Shown: positions 8,559-16,483 of the stretch, piece after piece
How the letters are laid out: every line of letters begins with the position of its first letter
Position numbering within the stretch: position 1 is the stretch's first letter
Source: Thalassovita aquimarina
Lineage (GTDB): Bacteria > Pseudomonadota > Alphaproteobacteria > Rhodobacterales > Rhodobacteraceae
DNA: 64,000 nt
Assembly: GCF_018219815.1 (NCBI RefSeq)
Contig: NZ_JADMKU010000011.1
Coordinates: 62,001-126,000 of the forward strand
Direction of reading: 5' to 3'
Notes under the pieces: model-generated
The model's database searches: none
What the model was told of the DNA's origin: nothing
The model's input: the letters and a program-made list of their open reading frames with translations, nothing else
Translations under genes and position numbers: made by a program

Positions 8559-9740
8559 ATGCAGGAATTTTCGCAATCGCCCACCGATCCCGATTTCGTC
8601 CAGTCCCCCTACCCGTTCTACGATCGGGCCCGGGCGGACGGCGGCCTGTTTTTCTGGACCGAATACGAGATGCCCTGCGCCGGATCGCACGATCTGGTGA
8701 TGGCGCTGTTCAAGGATCGCCGATTCGGGCGTGAATGCCCGCCCGAATGCGCCCCCGACATTCCCGGCCGGCTGCGTCCGTTTTACGATATCGAAGCGCA
8801 TTCGATGCTTGAACTGGAACCGCCGCGCCACACGCGCCTGCGGTCGCTGGTGCTGCGCGCCTTCACGTCGCGCCGGATCGCGGCTTTGGCACCGGAGATC
8901 GAAACGCTGTGCCACCGCTTGATCGACGATCTGCCCGCGGGCGGCTGCGATTTGCTGCCACATTACGCGACCCGGGTGCCGGTGATCGTGATCTGCCGCC
9001 TACTGGGCGTCCCCGAGGACATGGCCGACCAGCTGCTGGCCTGGTCGAACGCCATGGTGGCGATGTATCAGGCCCGCCGCACGCGGGAAATCGAGGCCGC
9101 CGCGGTGACGGCCAGCCTTGAGTTCCGCGATTTCATCACCGGCTATATCGACACAAGGCGGCAGAGCCCGGCCGACGACCTGATCAGCCAGCTGATCGCC
9201 GCCGAGCAGGATGGCGAGAAGCTCAGCACCGATGAATTGATCACCACCTGCATCCTGCTCTTGAACGCTGGGCACGAAGCAACGGTGCATTCCATCGGCA
9301 ACGCGGTGAAAACGTTGTTGGAAACCGGTACGGACCGGGCGTTCCTCGCCCCGGACAAGGTCGACCGGACGGTGGAGGAATGCCTGCGCTTCGATCCGCC
9401 TTTGCACATGTTCACCCGTTATGCCTATGAAGATATTGAGGTTTCCGGCCACACATTCCGGCGCGGCGATCAGGTGGCTCTGCTGCTGGGGGCGGCGAAC
9501 CGGGACCCGGCCGTCTGGCCCGATCCGAACCGGTTCGACCCGTCGCGCGATATCGTCACCAATGCCGCTTTCGGCGGGGGCCTGCATTTCTGCGTCGGCG
9601 CGCCGCTGGCGCGGCTGGAACTGAAAATCGCCCTGCCGGCGCTGCTCGGACGGTTGCCGGACCTCGCCCTCACCGAGGCGCCGCGCTACGGCGACGTCTA
9701 TCATTTCCACGGGCTCGAGGCGCTGAAGGTGACCTACTGA
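8559..9740 (+). CDS. Cytochrome P450
   Basis: A 393-residue soluble bacterial P450 monooxygenase of unknown substrate. The heme ligand is C345 in FGGGLHFCVGAPLARLE, and the ExxR pair is in EECLRFDPP. The I-helix oxygen-binding motif reads NAGHEATV, so the usual acid-Thr pair is Glu-Ala with the Thr one place later. The ATG at 8559 gives the normal N-terminus; longer frames run into the divergent dctB start. No ferredoxin or reductase gene is next to it, so its redox partners must be encoded elsewhere, unless the ferredoxin-NADP reductase 4 kb downstream serves it. Confidence 0.93.
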   Translation: MQEFSQSPTDPDFVQSPYPFYDRARADGGLFFWTEYEMPCAGSHDLVMALFKDRRFGRECPPECAPDIPGRLRPFYDIEAHSMLELEPPRHTRLRSLVLRAFTSRRIAALAPEIETLCHRLIDDLPAGGCDLLPHYATRVPVIVICRLLGVPEDMADQLLAWSNAMVAMYQARRTREIEAAAVTASLEFRDFITGYIDTRRQSPADDLISQLIAAEQDGEKLSTDELITTCILLLNAGHEATVHSIGNAVKTLLETGTDRAFLAPDKVDRTVEECLRFDPPLHMFTRYAYEDIEVSGHTFRRGDQVALLLGAANRDPAVWPDPNRFDPSRDIVTNAAFGGGLHFCVGAPLARLELKIALPALLGRLPDLALTEAPRYGDVYHFHGLEALKVTY

Positions 9741-9761
9741 CCCACCGCACAAGCCGGGATT

Positions 9762-9781
9762 GCGGCCTTGTTCCGGGCCGG
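9762..9781. repeat. Intergenic repeat copy 1 (hairpin-forming)
   Basis: GCGGCCTTGTTCCGGGCCGG, an imperfect palindrome 22 bases after the P450 stop. Nineteen of its bases recur exactly at 45262-45280, in another gap between converging genes. Confidence 0.55.
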
Positions 9782-9794
9782 GGATTTCCGCCCG

Positions 9795-10091
9795 CTACCC
9801 GGCGCCGTGCCGGTCCAGATGCCCCAGGTCCCGCCCGGGTTCGATCACGTCGCGCAGCCGCTTCTTCAGTTCCTTCGCCTCGGGGAAACCGCCGTCGCGC
9901 TTGCGTTCCCACAACAGCGTCCCGTCCACCCGCACTTCGTAAACGCCGCCGTAACCGGGTTTCAGCGTCACCCCGCCCAGATCTTCGCCGAAGCTCTGCA
10001 GCAGTTCCTGCGCCATCCACCCGGCCCGCAGCAGCCAGTTGCAGCCGGTGCAATATTCAATGGTAACAAGGGGTTTCGGCGCATCGCTCAC
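9795..10091 (-). CDS. SelT/SelW/SelH family (Rdx) thioredoxin-fold protein
   Basis: A 98-residue protein with the Rdx-family redox motif near the N-terminus, here with cysteines only (C14-T-G-C17, followed by NW), and the family stretch VTLKPGYGGVYEVRVDG-like in the middle. Relatives are small thioredoxin-fold proteins of uncertain substrate, thought to have redox roles. Its ATG overlaps the stop of the upstream Lrp-type regulator gene by four bases, so the two are translationally coupled. That pairing suggests a link to sulfur or redox control, but no specific role is shown. Confidence 0.85.
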   Translation of the reverse strand: MSDAPKPLVTIEYCTGCNWLLRAGWMAQELLQSFGEDLGGVTLKPGYGGVYEVRVDGTLLWERKRDGGFPEAKELKKRLRDVIEPGRDLGHLDRHGAG

Positions 10092-10549
10092 AGCGGCAGT
10101 TCCGTCGTCGACTTGATTTCCTCCATCGACAGCAGCGCGGTTATGTTGTTGACCTTCACCTCGGAAATCAGCGCCTGATAGAAGGCGTCATAGGCGCGGG
10201 CGTTCTTCACCCGTACCTTCAGGATATAGTCGATGTCCCCCGCCAGGCGGTGCGCTTCCATCACCTCGGGGCGGTTCTGCAAGGCCCGCAGGAACCGCGC
10301 CTGCCAATCCGCTTCGTGCTCGGTGGTGCGGATCAGCACGAAGAAACAAGCCTCGAAGCCCAGCTTCTCGGCATCCAGAACCACCGTCTGCGGCCCCATG
10401 ATCCCGGCTTCGCGCATCTTTCGGATGCGATTCCACACCGGGGTCTTGGACGACCCGACCTTGCGGGCGATTTCGTCAAGCGACTGGCCTGCATCCTTCT
10501 GCAATTCCGCCAGGATTTTCCGATCCGTCTGATCCATTCGAACCGACAT
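10088..10549 (-). CDS. Lrp/AsnC-family transcriptional regulator
   Basis: A 153-residue regulator: N-terminal winged helix-turn-helix (about 5-55, with SLDEIARKVGSSKTPVWNRIRKM) and C-terminal RAM ligand-binding domain (about 65-145). These proteins bind DNA as octamer-like assemblies and respond to small amino-acid-like ligands. The ATG at 10549 follows AAAGGGGGCGA; an in-frame start at 10567 would place that ribosome site inside the protein. It is divergent from the sulfite reductase operon, with 146 bases between the starts. An AT-rich inverted repeat there makes it a good candidate for that operon's regulator, perhaps sensing cysteine; this is inference. Confidence 0.9.
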   Translation of the reverse strand: MSVRMDQTDRKILAELQKDAGQSLDEIARKVGSSKTPVWNRIRKMREAGIMGPQTVVLDAEKLGFEACFFVLIRTTEHEADWQARFLRALQNRPEVMEAHRLAGDIDYILKVRVKNARAYDAFYQALISEVKVNNITALLSMEEIKSTTELPL

Positions 10550-10646
10550 TTCGCCCCCTTTCGCCACATTGGGACATTGTTTTCAATTTCCGCCGCATTC
10601 GACGGATCAAGTTCTTATTTGTTCCGCGATATAGCGCAATGCGAGG

Positions 10647-10661
10647 AATATTTTCTATATT
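10647..10661. promoter_or_regulatory. Possible Lrp-type operator before the cys operon
   Basis: AATAT-TTTCT-ATATT, a 15-bp inverted repeat of the size and A+T character of Lrp sites, 35 bases before the DUF2849 start and between divergent regulator and cys genes. It also overlaps a possible -10 box (TATATT at 10656-10661). Confidence 0.35.
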
Positions 10662-10695
10662 ACATCTCAAGTCAACCAAAGGAAAAGGCCCAGAC

Positions 10696-10998
10696 ATGGC
10701 ACGTCCCTTTACGCCCAAAGTCATCACCGCCAACGCCCTGCTGGAAGGCGACGTCGTTTATTTCACCGCGAATGACGACTGGTCGCCGATGCTGTGCGAC
10801 GCCGAGGTGATCGAGGACGAGGCCCATGCCCAGCTGCGCCTGCTGGAGGCCGAGCGCCAACAGGCGCGGATCGTCGGCGCCTACCTGGCCGACGTGACCA
10901 AGGGCCCCAACGGCCCCGAACCCACCCATTTCCGCGAGGATTTCCGCCGCAGCGGTCCCTCGAACTACTTCCACGGCAAACAGGCGGAGCTGAACTGA
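10696..10998 (+). CDS. DUF2849 protein, first gene of the sulfite reductase operon
   Basis: A 100-residue protein that starts MARPFTPKVITANALLEGDV and is of the DUF2849 type, a short family regularly found just before cysI in alphaproteobacteria. Biochemical function is not known to me; its position suggests a helper for sulfite reductase. The ATG at 10696 lies behind AAAGGAAAAGG. Its stop overlaps the cysI start by one base (TGATG), so the two are coupled. Confidence 0.85.
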   Translation: MARPFTPKVITANALLEGDVVYFTANDDWSPMLCDAEVIEDEAHAQLRLLEAERQQARIVGAYLADVTKGPNGPEPTHFREDFRRSGPSNYFHGKQAELN

Positions 10999-12665
10999 TG
11001 TATCGCTATAACGATTTCGATGACGCCTTTCTGGCCAAGCGCAACGCACAGTTCCGCGCCCAGGTGCAGCGCCGCATCGACGAATCCCTGACCGAGGACG
11101 AATTCCGCCCGCTGCGGCTGATGAACGGGCTCTACCTGCAACTGCATGCCTATATGCTGCGGGTCGCCATTCCCTATGGCACGCTCAGCGCCGACCAGAT
11201 GCGCCAACTGGCGCTGATCGCCGACAAGTTCGACAAGGGCTACGGCCATTTCACCACCCGTCAGAACATCCAGTACAACTGGCCCAAACTGCCCGAAGTG
11301 CCCGATATCCTCGATGCGCTGGCTGAGGTGAACCTGCACGCGATCCAGACCAGCGGGAACACCATCCGCAACGTGACCGCCGATCACTTCGCCGGTGCCG
11401 CGGCGGATGAAATCGCCGATCCCCGCCCGGTGGCGGAACTGATCCGGCAATGGTCCACCGATCACCCGGAATTCCAGTTCCTGCCGCGCAAGTTCAAGAT
11501 CGCCATCACCGGGTCACCCAACGACCGCGCGGTGACCCGCGCGCACGACATCGGGCTGCGCATGGTCGAACGAGACGGCGAAGCGGGCTTCGAGGTGATC
11601 GTCGGCGGCGGCCTGGGCCGCACGCCCGTCGTCGGCAAGGTGATCCGCGATTTCCTGCCGCGCGCCGATCTGCTTCCCTATCTCGAGGCGATCGTGTCGG
11701 TCTACAACACGCTCGGACGGCGCGACAACAAGTACAAGGCGCGGATCAAGATCACCGTCAATGAAAACGGGCTGGACGCGGTGCGCGACAAGGTCGAGGC
11801 CCGGTTCAACGAATTGCGGCCGCTGTTCAAGGGCGTCGATCAGGACCTTCTGGCACAGATCGAGGCGCATTTCGCCGCCCCCGGTTTCGTTGCCCGCGAC
11901 GAAGCCCCCTATGAACTCGCCTATGCCAACGATCCCGTTTTCCGCTCTTGGGCCGACACCAACCTCGCCGCCCACAAAGCGCCCGGTTACGCCATCGTGT
12001 CGATTTCGCTCAAGGCGCATGGCCAGACCCCGGGCGATGCGACCAGCGACCAGATGCGGCTGATGGCCGATCTGGCCGAGCGCTACGGGTACGGCGAACT
12101 GCGCATCAGCCACGAACAGAACGTGATCCTGCCGCATGTGCACAAGGCCGACCTGCCCGCGCTGCACGCGGCGCTGAAGGAACAGGATCTGGCGACGGCC
12201 AATATCGGGCTGATCAGCGATATCATCGCCTGCCCCGGCATGGACTACTGCGCCCTTGCCACGGCCCGGTCGATCCCGGTGGCGCAGCAGATCGCCGAAC
12301 GGTTCGACGCCTTGAAGCTGGAACACGACATCGGTCCGCTGAAGATCAAGATCTCGGGCTGCATCAATGCCTGCGGGCATCACCATGTCGGCCATATCGG
12401 CATTCTCGGGCTCGACCGTGCGGGGGTGGAAAACTACCAGATCACCCTGGGCGGCGACGGCACCGAGGACGCGGTGATCGGTCAGCGCACCGGCCCCGGC
12501 TTCGCCTATGACGAAATCACCGACGCGATCGAAAGAATCATCCGCACCTACCTGGAGCTGCGCGAGGATGACGGCGAAGCCTTCCTGGCCGCATATCGCC
12601 GGCTCGGGGCGGACCCGTTCAAAGCTGCGCTTTACCCGGAGGCCGCGAAGAAAAATGCCGCTTGA
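10998..12665 (+). CDS. cysI: Assimilatory sulfite/nitrite reductase, siroheme type
   Basis: A 555-residue siroheme and [4Fe-4S] enzyme that reduces sulfite to sulfide with six electrons. Two ferredoxin-like half-domains and two siroheme-binding repeats are visible. The four cluster cysteines are C412 and C418 (CPGMDYC) and C455 and C459 (CINAC followed by GHHH). The operon (cysH downstream, APS-reducing type) favours sulfite over nitrite as substrate. The ATG at 10998 is chosen for the one-base overlap with DUF2849; a longer frame runs through that gene. The gene overlaps cysH by 11 bases. No siroheme synthase (cysG) gene is adjacent, although one often accompanies this operon. Confidence 0.93.
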   Translation: MYRYNDFDDAFLAKRNAQFRAQVQRRIDESLTEDEFRPLRLMNGLYLQLHAYMLRVAIPYGTLSADQMRQLALIADKFDKGYGHFTTRQNIQYNWPKLPEVPDILDALAEVNLHAIQTSGNTIRNVTADHFAGAAADEIADPRPVAELIRQWSTDHPEFQFLPRKFKIAITGSPNDRAVTRAHDIGLRMVERDGEAGFEVIVGGGLGRTPVVGKVIRDFLPRADLLPYLEAIVSVYNTLGRRDNKYKARIKITVNENGLDAVRDKVEARFNELRPLFKGVDQDLLAQIEAHFAAPGFVARDEAPYELAYANDPVFRSWADTNLAAHKAPGYAIVSISLKAHGQTPGDATSDQMRLMADLAERYGYGELRISHEQNVILPHVHKADLPALHAALKEQDLATANIGLISDIIACPGMDYCALATARSIPVAQQIAERFDALKLEHDIGPLKIKISGCINACGHHHVGHIGILGLDRAGVENYQITLGGDGTEDAVIGQRTGPGFAYDEITDAIERIIRTYLELREDDGEAFLAAYRRLGADPFKAALYPEAAKKNAA

Positions 12666-13395
12666 AGCCCCCCTGTCCCCGGTGGATGACCGCGTCGCGC
12701 ATCTGAACCGGCGCTACCAGCATCATGCTGCCAGTGCCGTGTTGAAACGCGCCCTGTCCGATCCGCAGGTCGGCCGCATCGCGATGGTCAGCTCCTTCGG
12801 CGCCGAAAGCGTCGTGCTTCTGCACATGGTGGCGCAGATCGATCGCACCGTCCCGGTCCTGTTCATCGACACCCAGATGCTGTTTGCCGAAACGCTGGAC
12901 TACCAGCACGAGGTGGCGCAGTGGCTGGGCCTGACCGATGTCCGCACCATCCGCGCCGACAAGGTGGCGCTGCAGGCCGAAGACCCCTACGGCGCGCTGC
13001 ATCTGCGCGACACCGACGCCTGCTGCGACCTGCGCAAGACGCGGCCGCTGGAAAAGGCGCTCGGCCCGTTCGACGCCTGGATTACCGGGCGCAAGCGGTT
13101 CCAGGGTGCCACTCGCGCCAGCCTCGATTTCTTCGAAAACGAGGACGACAAGCGCATCAAGGTCAACCCGCTGGCCCATTGGGACAAGCAGGATGTGCAG
13201 GACTACATGATCAACAACCGGCTGCCGCGGCATCCGCTGGTGGCCAAGGGCTATCCCTCGATCGGCTGTAAACCCTGCACCTCGCCGGTGAAGGATGGCG
13301 AAGACGAACGCGCGGGCCGCTGGCGCGGCAGCGAAAAGGTGGAATGCGGCATCCACATGGTGGATGGCAAGATGGTAAGAACAGGAGCGGCGTGA
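12655..13395 (+). CDS. cysH: Adenylyl-sulfate (APS) reductase, CysH family
   Basis: A 246-residue reductase that converts activated sulfate to sulfite with thioredoxin. It has the nucleotide-binding SFGAES motif and the APS-type cysteine set: C123-C124 (DACCDLRK) and C205-x2-C208 (GCKPC) to hold a [4Fe-4S] cluster, and the catalytic C231 in the C-terminal ECGIH motif. The double pair of cysteines marks it as an APS rather than PAPS reductase. It overlaps cysI by 11 bases and the DUF934 gene by one base, showing tight coupling. Confidence 0.94.
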   Translation: MPLEAPLSPVDDRVAHLNRRYQHHAASAVLKRALSDPQVGRIAMVSSFGAESVVLLHMVAQIDRTVPVLFIDTQMLFAETLDYQHEVAQWLGLTDVRTIRADKVALQAEDPYGALHLRDTDACCDLRKTRPLEKALGPFDAWITGRKRFQGATRASLDFFENEDDKRIKVNPLAHWDKQDVQDYMINNRLPRHPLVAKGYPSIGCKPCTSPVKDGEDERAGRWRGSEKVECGIHMVDGKMVRTGAA

Positions 13396-13805
13396 TGAGC
13401 GTGATCGTGACCGACAACGGCTTTCAGGCCGATGACTTTGACGGCGATATCGTCGCCCTTGCCGAGGCGGCCGAAGGGGCCGTCGCGGTGGAACTGGCCC
13501 CCGATGCCGATCCCCAAGCATTGGCGGGCCGGTTACCCACCCTGCAGCTGATCGCGGTGGAGTTCCCCAGCTTCGCCGACGGGCGCGGTTTCACCACCGC
13601 GCGACAATTGCGGCTGATGGGTTTCACCGGCCGGCTGCGCGCCCGGGGCCACGTGATTTCCGACCAGTACGCGATGGCCCGCCGCTCGGGCTTCGACGAA
13701 GTGGAAATCAGCGATGACCTGGCCGCGCGCCAGCCCGAGACGGAGTGGAAATTCCGCGCCGATTGGGACCGCCACGACTATCAGGCGCGGCTGCGCGCGG
13801 GTTGA
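13395..13805 (+). CDS. DUF934 protein of the sulfur assimilation operon
   Basis: A 136-residue protein of the DUF934 type, with the characteristic FPSFADGRGFTTARQLR and GHVISDQ stretches. These proteins are almost always encoded beside cysI/cysH in proteobacteria and are thought to assist sulfite reduction, but the activity is not established. The ATG at 13395 overlaps the cysH stop (TGATG). It is the last tightly linked gene of the operon; a 78-base gap follows. Confidence 0.88.
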   Translation: MSVIVTDNGFQADDFDGDIVALAEAAEGAVAVELAPDADPQALAGRLPTLQLIAVEFPSFADGRGFTTARQLRLMGFTGRLRARGHVISDQYAMARRSGFDEVEISDDLAARQPETEWKFRADWDRHDYQARLRAG

Positions 13806-13883
13806 AACCGCGAACAGCCCTTTCATCTGACATGGATCAAAGCTAACTGGGGAGTGCCGGTTTACTGACCGGCCTGAAACACA

Positions 13884-14738
13884 ATGACCGAGATGACCAC
13901 CGTGACCGAAGCCGCAGCCCCTGCGCCCAAACTGCCCACCCTGCCCGATGCCCAGACCGTGACGGAGGTCAAGCATTGGACCGACCGCCTGTTTTCGTTC
14001 CGCTGCACCCGGCCCGCATCGCTGAGGTTCCGCTCGGGCGAATTCGTCATGATCGGCCTGATGGGCGACCCGGATCCGAAGACGGGCAAGCAGAAACCGC
14101 TCTTGCGCGCCTATTCCATCGCCTCGCCCAGCTGGGACGAGGAACTGGAATTCTATTCGATCAAGGTGCCCGACGGCCCGCTGACGTCGAAGCTGCAGCA
14201 TATCCAAGTGGGTGACGAGATCATCCTGCGCCCGAAACCCGTCGGTACGCTGGTGCATGACGCGCTGCTGCCCGGCAAACGGATCTGGTTCTTCGCCACC
14301 GGCACCGGCTTTGCGCCCTTCGCCTCGCTGCTGCGCGAACCGCAGACCTATGAGGACTACGACGAGGTGATCATCACCCATACCTGCCGCGAAGTGGGCG
14401 AACTGCAATATGGCCACGAACTGATCGAATCGCTGAAGCATGACGAACTGCTGAACGAGCTCATCGGCGAAGGCTTCTGGAAGAAGATCAAGTATTACCC
14501 CACCACCACCCGCGAGGAGAGCCCCAAGATGGGCCGCATCACCGACCTGATGCGCTCGGGCAAGGTGTTCGAGGATCTGGGCGTACCGCCGATCAACCCG
14601 CAGGACGACCGCGCGATGGTCTGCGGCAACCTTGCCTTCAACCTCGACATCAAGGACCTGCTGGAAAGCTACGGGCTGGAAGAAGGCGCCAATTCGAAGC
14701 CGGCGCAATACGTGGTGGAAAAGGCATTCCTGGACTGA
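13884..14738 (+). CDS. fpr: Ferredoxin/flavodoxin-NADP+ reductase
   Basis: A 284-residue FAD enzyme passing electrons between NADPH and ferredoxin. It shows the FAD-binding RAYSIASPSWDEELEFYSIKV region, the NADP-binding ATGTGFAPFASLLRE motif, and the bacterial-type C-terminus VVEKAFLD. It follows the cys operon on the same strand and could supply reduced ferredoxin to the sulfite reductase; alphaproteobacterial Fpr is also an oxidative stress protein. The ATG at 13884 has no strong ribosome site, and a second ATG at 13893 is possible. Confidence 0.92.
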   Translation: MTEMTTVTEAAAPAPKLPTLPDAQTVTEVKHWTDRLFSFRCTRPASLRFRSGEFVMIGLMGDPDPKTGKQKPLLRAYSIASPSWDEELEFYSIKVPDGPLTSKLQHIQVGDEIILRPKPVGTLVHDALLPGKRIWFFATGTGFAPFASLLREPQTYEDYDEVIITHTCREVGELQYGHELIESLKHDELLNELIGEGFWKKIKYYPTTTREESPKMGRITDLMRSGKVFEDLGVPPINPQDDRAMVCGNLAFNLDIKDLLESYGLEEGANSKPAQYVVEKAFLD

Positions 14739-14792
14739 TCCGGGGACTGATCCGGGGGCCTATCGCCCGCATCCCAGTTTACGACCGGAAAT

Positions 14793-14832
14793 AAAAAAGC
14801 GCCGCGCACTTGCATGCGCGGCGCTTCATTTT
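14793..14832. terminator. Bidirectional intrinsic terminator
   Basis: Perfect 9-bp stem GCGCCGCGC (14799-14807) / GCGCGGCGC (14816-14824) with A6 before and TTCATTTTTT after. It lies between converging fpr and the Ala/Glu-repeat gene and can serve both. Confidence 0.88.
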
Positions 14833-14843
14833 TCAGACCGGGA

Positions 14844-15497
14844 TCACAACCCCAGCTTGGCCCGGGCCGCTTGCAGCGCCACTTTCAGCAGCTCGGGATT
14901 GTCCTTGGCCTGCTCGATCGCCGTCTTGGTCGCCATCTTGGTCGCCGCGTCCAGATCGGAAGCCTCGACATACTCCAGCGCCTTGTCCAAGGCGAAGCCA
15001 TCCACCGTGAAGAGGTCCGCGGGATCGCTGAGTTCAGGTGCTTCGGCGGCGGTTTCTTCGGTCGCCTCGGGGCTGGCTTCCATCGCGCCGTCCGCAGCTT
15101 CCTCCGCGGCGCCAGCCGCTTCGGTGGCGCTCTGGACGGCGTCTTTCACGGCCTGCTCGGCAGCGTCGGCAGCATCTTCCACAACCTGTTCGGCCGCCTC
15201 GCTGGCGTCCTCGACAGCGGTTTCAACCGCGTCCTGGGCCGATTCCGCTGCATCCTCGACAGCGTCCTGGGCTATCTCAGCCGCGCCTTGCGCCGTGTCC
15301 TGCATCTCTTCCACCGCGTCTTCGACCAGCGCGGGCTCGGCGATTTCCGCACCCGTTTCCGGAGCGTCAACCGGGGTTTCAACCACCGGAGACGTCACCA
15401 CCGGGGTTATGTCATTGTCCATCTGGGGTTTCACGAATACGAAATAGGCCGCAGCGACCGCGATTGCCGCCAGCACCAGCCAAATCACGTTTTTCAT
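14844..15497 (-). CDS. Membrane-anchored Ala/Glu-rich repeat protein of unknown function
   Basis: A 217-residue protein not assigned to a named family. One membrane helix (about 4-22, VIWLVLAAIAVAAAYFVFV) is followed by a Pro/Thr/Val-rich stretch, then about 100 residues of degenerate repeats built on D/E-A-V/A-E/Q-D-A-A units. These should form a long acidic amphipathic helix or coiled coil. A more complex C-terminal 60 residues ends KVALQAARAKLGL. The ATG at 15497 follows GGGAAAG. It is monocistronic. The low-complexity helix resembles surfactant-like or envelope-spanning helices, but no function is claimed. Confidence 0.75.
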   Translation of the reverse strand: MKNVIWLVLAAIAVAAAYFVFVKPQMDNDITPVVTSPVVETPVDAPETGAEIAEPALVEDAVEEMQDTAQGAAEIAQDAVEDAAESAQDAVETAVEDASEAAEQVVEDAADAAEQAVKDAVQSATEAAGAAEEAADGAMEASPEATEETAAEAPELSDPADLFTVDGFALDKALEYVEASDLDAATKMATKTAIEQAKDNPELLKVALQAARAKLGL

Positions 15498-15680
15498 AAC
15501 AACTTTCCCTTTCTTTCCCGGGTCGGTCTTCAACCCGTTTCTTGCAGGCCCCTCAGATGCCGCTCAACCGCGGCCGGAACAAGGGCGAAAGCGCCGAAAT
15601 TAAAAGCATGAGCAAGGAATTGCCGCTTGAAGTAGCCGGGCGCAATCGTTACCTTACACCCTCGAATTCGCCAATTATTG

Positions 15681-15696
15681 AAGGATCAAAACCATA
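15681..15696 (+). promoter_or_regulatory. Ribosome site and ATA initiation codon of infC
   Basis: AAGGA at 15681-15685, eight bases, then ATA at 15694-15696. The in-frame TGA at 15679-15681 overlaps the ribosome site and excludes any start further upstream. Confidence 0.85.
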
Positions 15697-16239
15697 GCCC
15701 GCAGACCTCATAACGCGCCCCCGACGCGCGACACCGGCCCCCGCGTCAACGACCGCATTCGTGCCCCCGAAGTACGCCTGATCGGCGCCGAGGGCGAAAA
15801 TGTCGGTGTCGTGACCCCTGCCCGTGCCATGGCCATGGCTGAAGAGGCTGGCCTGGACCTGGTGGAGATTTCGCCCAACGCCACGCCGCCCGTGTGCAAG
15901 ATCATGGACTTCGGCAAGTTCAAGTACGAACAGCAGAAGCGGGAATCCGAGGCGCGGAAAAAGCAGAAGATCATCGAAGTCAAAGAGGTCAAGTTCCGCC
16001 CCAACACCGATACGCACGACTATCAGGTCAAGATGCGTAACGTGGTGAAGTTCCTGGAAAACGGCGACAAGGTGAAAATCACCCTGCGTTTCCGTGGCCG
16101 CGAAATGGCGCACCAGAACCTGGGACGTCAACTGCTTGAGCGGGTCGCCGAGGATATCAAGGAAATCGGCAAGGTCGAGAACATGCCGAAGATGGAAGGC
16201 CGCCAGATGATCATGATGATCGGGCCGCTGACCAAGTAA
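15694..16239 (+). CDS. infC: Translation initiation factor IF-3, ATA start codon
   Basis: A 181-residue IF-3 that binds the 30S subunit, keeps subunits apart and checks start codons. Both domains are present: N-terminal ([22 protein letters not shown]) and C-terminal ([30 protein letters not shown]). The frame is closed by TGA at 15679. The next ATG in frame lies at 15829, deep inside the conserved domain. The only candidate matching the family N-terminus (ARRPHN) is ATA at 15694, preceded by AAGGA eight bases upstream. A rare start codon on infC is the basis of autoregulation in Escherichia coli (AUU there), so similar control is likely. Confidence 0.95.
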   Translation: MARRPHNAPPTRDTGPRVNDRIRAPEVRLIGAEGENVGVVTPARAMAMAEEAGLDLVEISPNATPPVCKIMDFGKFKYEQQKRESEARKKQKIIEVKEVKFRPNTDTHDYQVKMRNVVKFLENGDKVKITLRFRGREMAHQNLGRQLLERVAEDIKEIGKVENMPKMEGRQMIMMIGPLTK

Positions 16240-16272
16240 GCCGACCAGTCAATCCGGGCCCTGCCCGCGTTG

Positions 16273-16314
16273 AACGCCCCCGGGGTTGGCAAACCCCTTG
16301 GGGGCGTTTTCTTT
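16273..16314 (+). terminator. Intrinsic terminator of infC
   Basis: AACGCCCCC (16273-16281) pairs with GGGGGCGTT (16300-16308), with an inner GGGG/CCCC pairing, followed by TTCTTT. It is 33 bases after the infC stop. Confidence 0.8.
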
Positions 16315-16483
16315 GCCCCTCCCCCGCCGGCAGCGAGCAACCGAGTGGAATTGTCGCGAGTATCCCCCCGAACGTGGCGGAAAATGTCGCGCCCCCTTGC
16401 CCTCGGCCCCTATATGTTGCACCACAACTGTCGGAACCTCTGGTTCCGCGACGCATGAGTTATTTGATAAGGCAGACGGCACG

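Noticed and set aside
10998-12665. Assimilatory nitrite reductase as the function of the siroheme enzyme.
   Set aside because: Sequence alone is ambiguous, but the tight coupling to cysH, DUF934 and DUF2849 supports sulfite as the substrate.
15811-15813. GTG at 15811 as the start of infC.
   Set aside because: It would remove 39 residues of the conserved N-terminal domain and has no ribosome site; the ATA start fits both.
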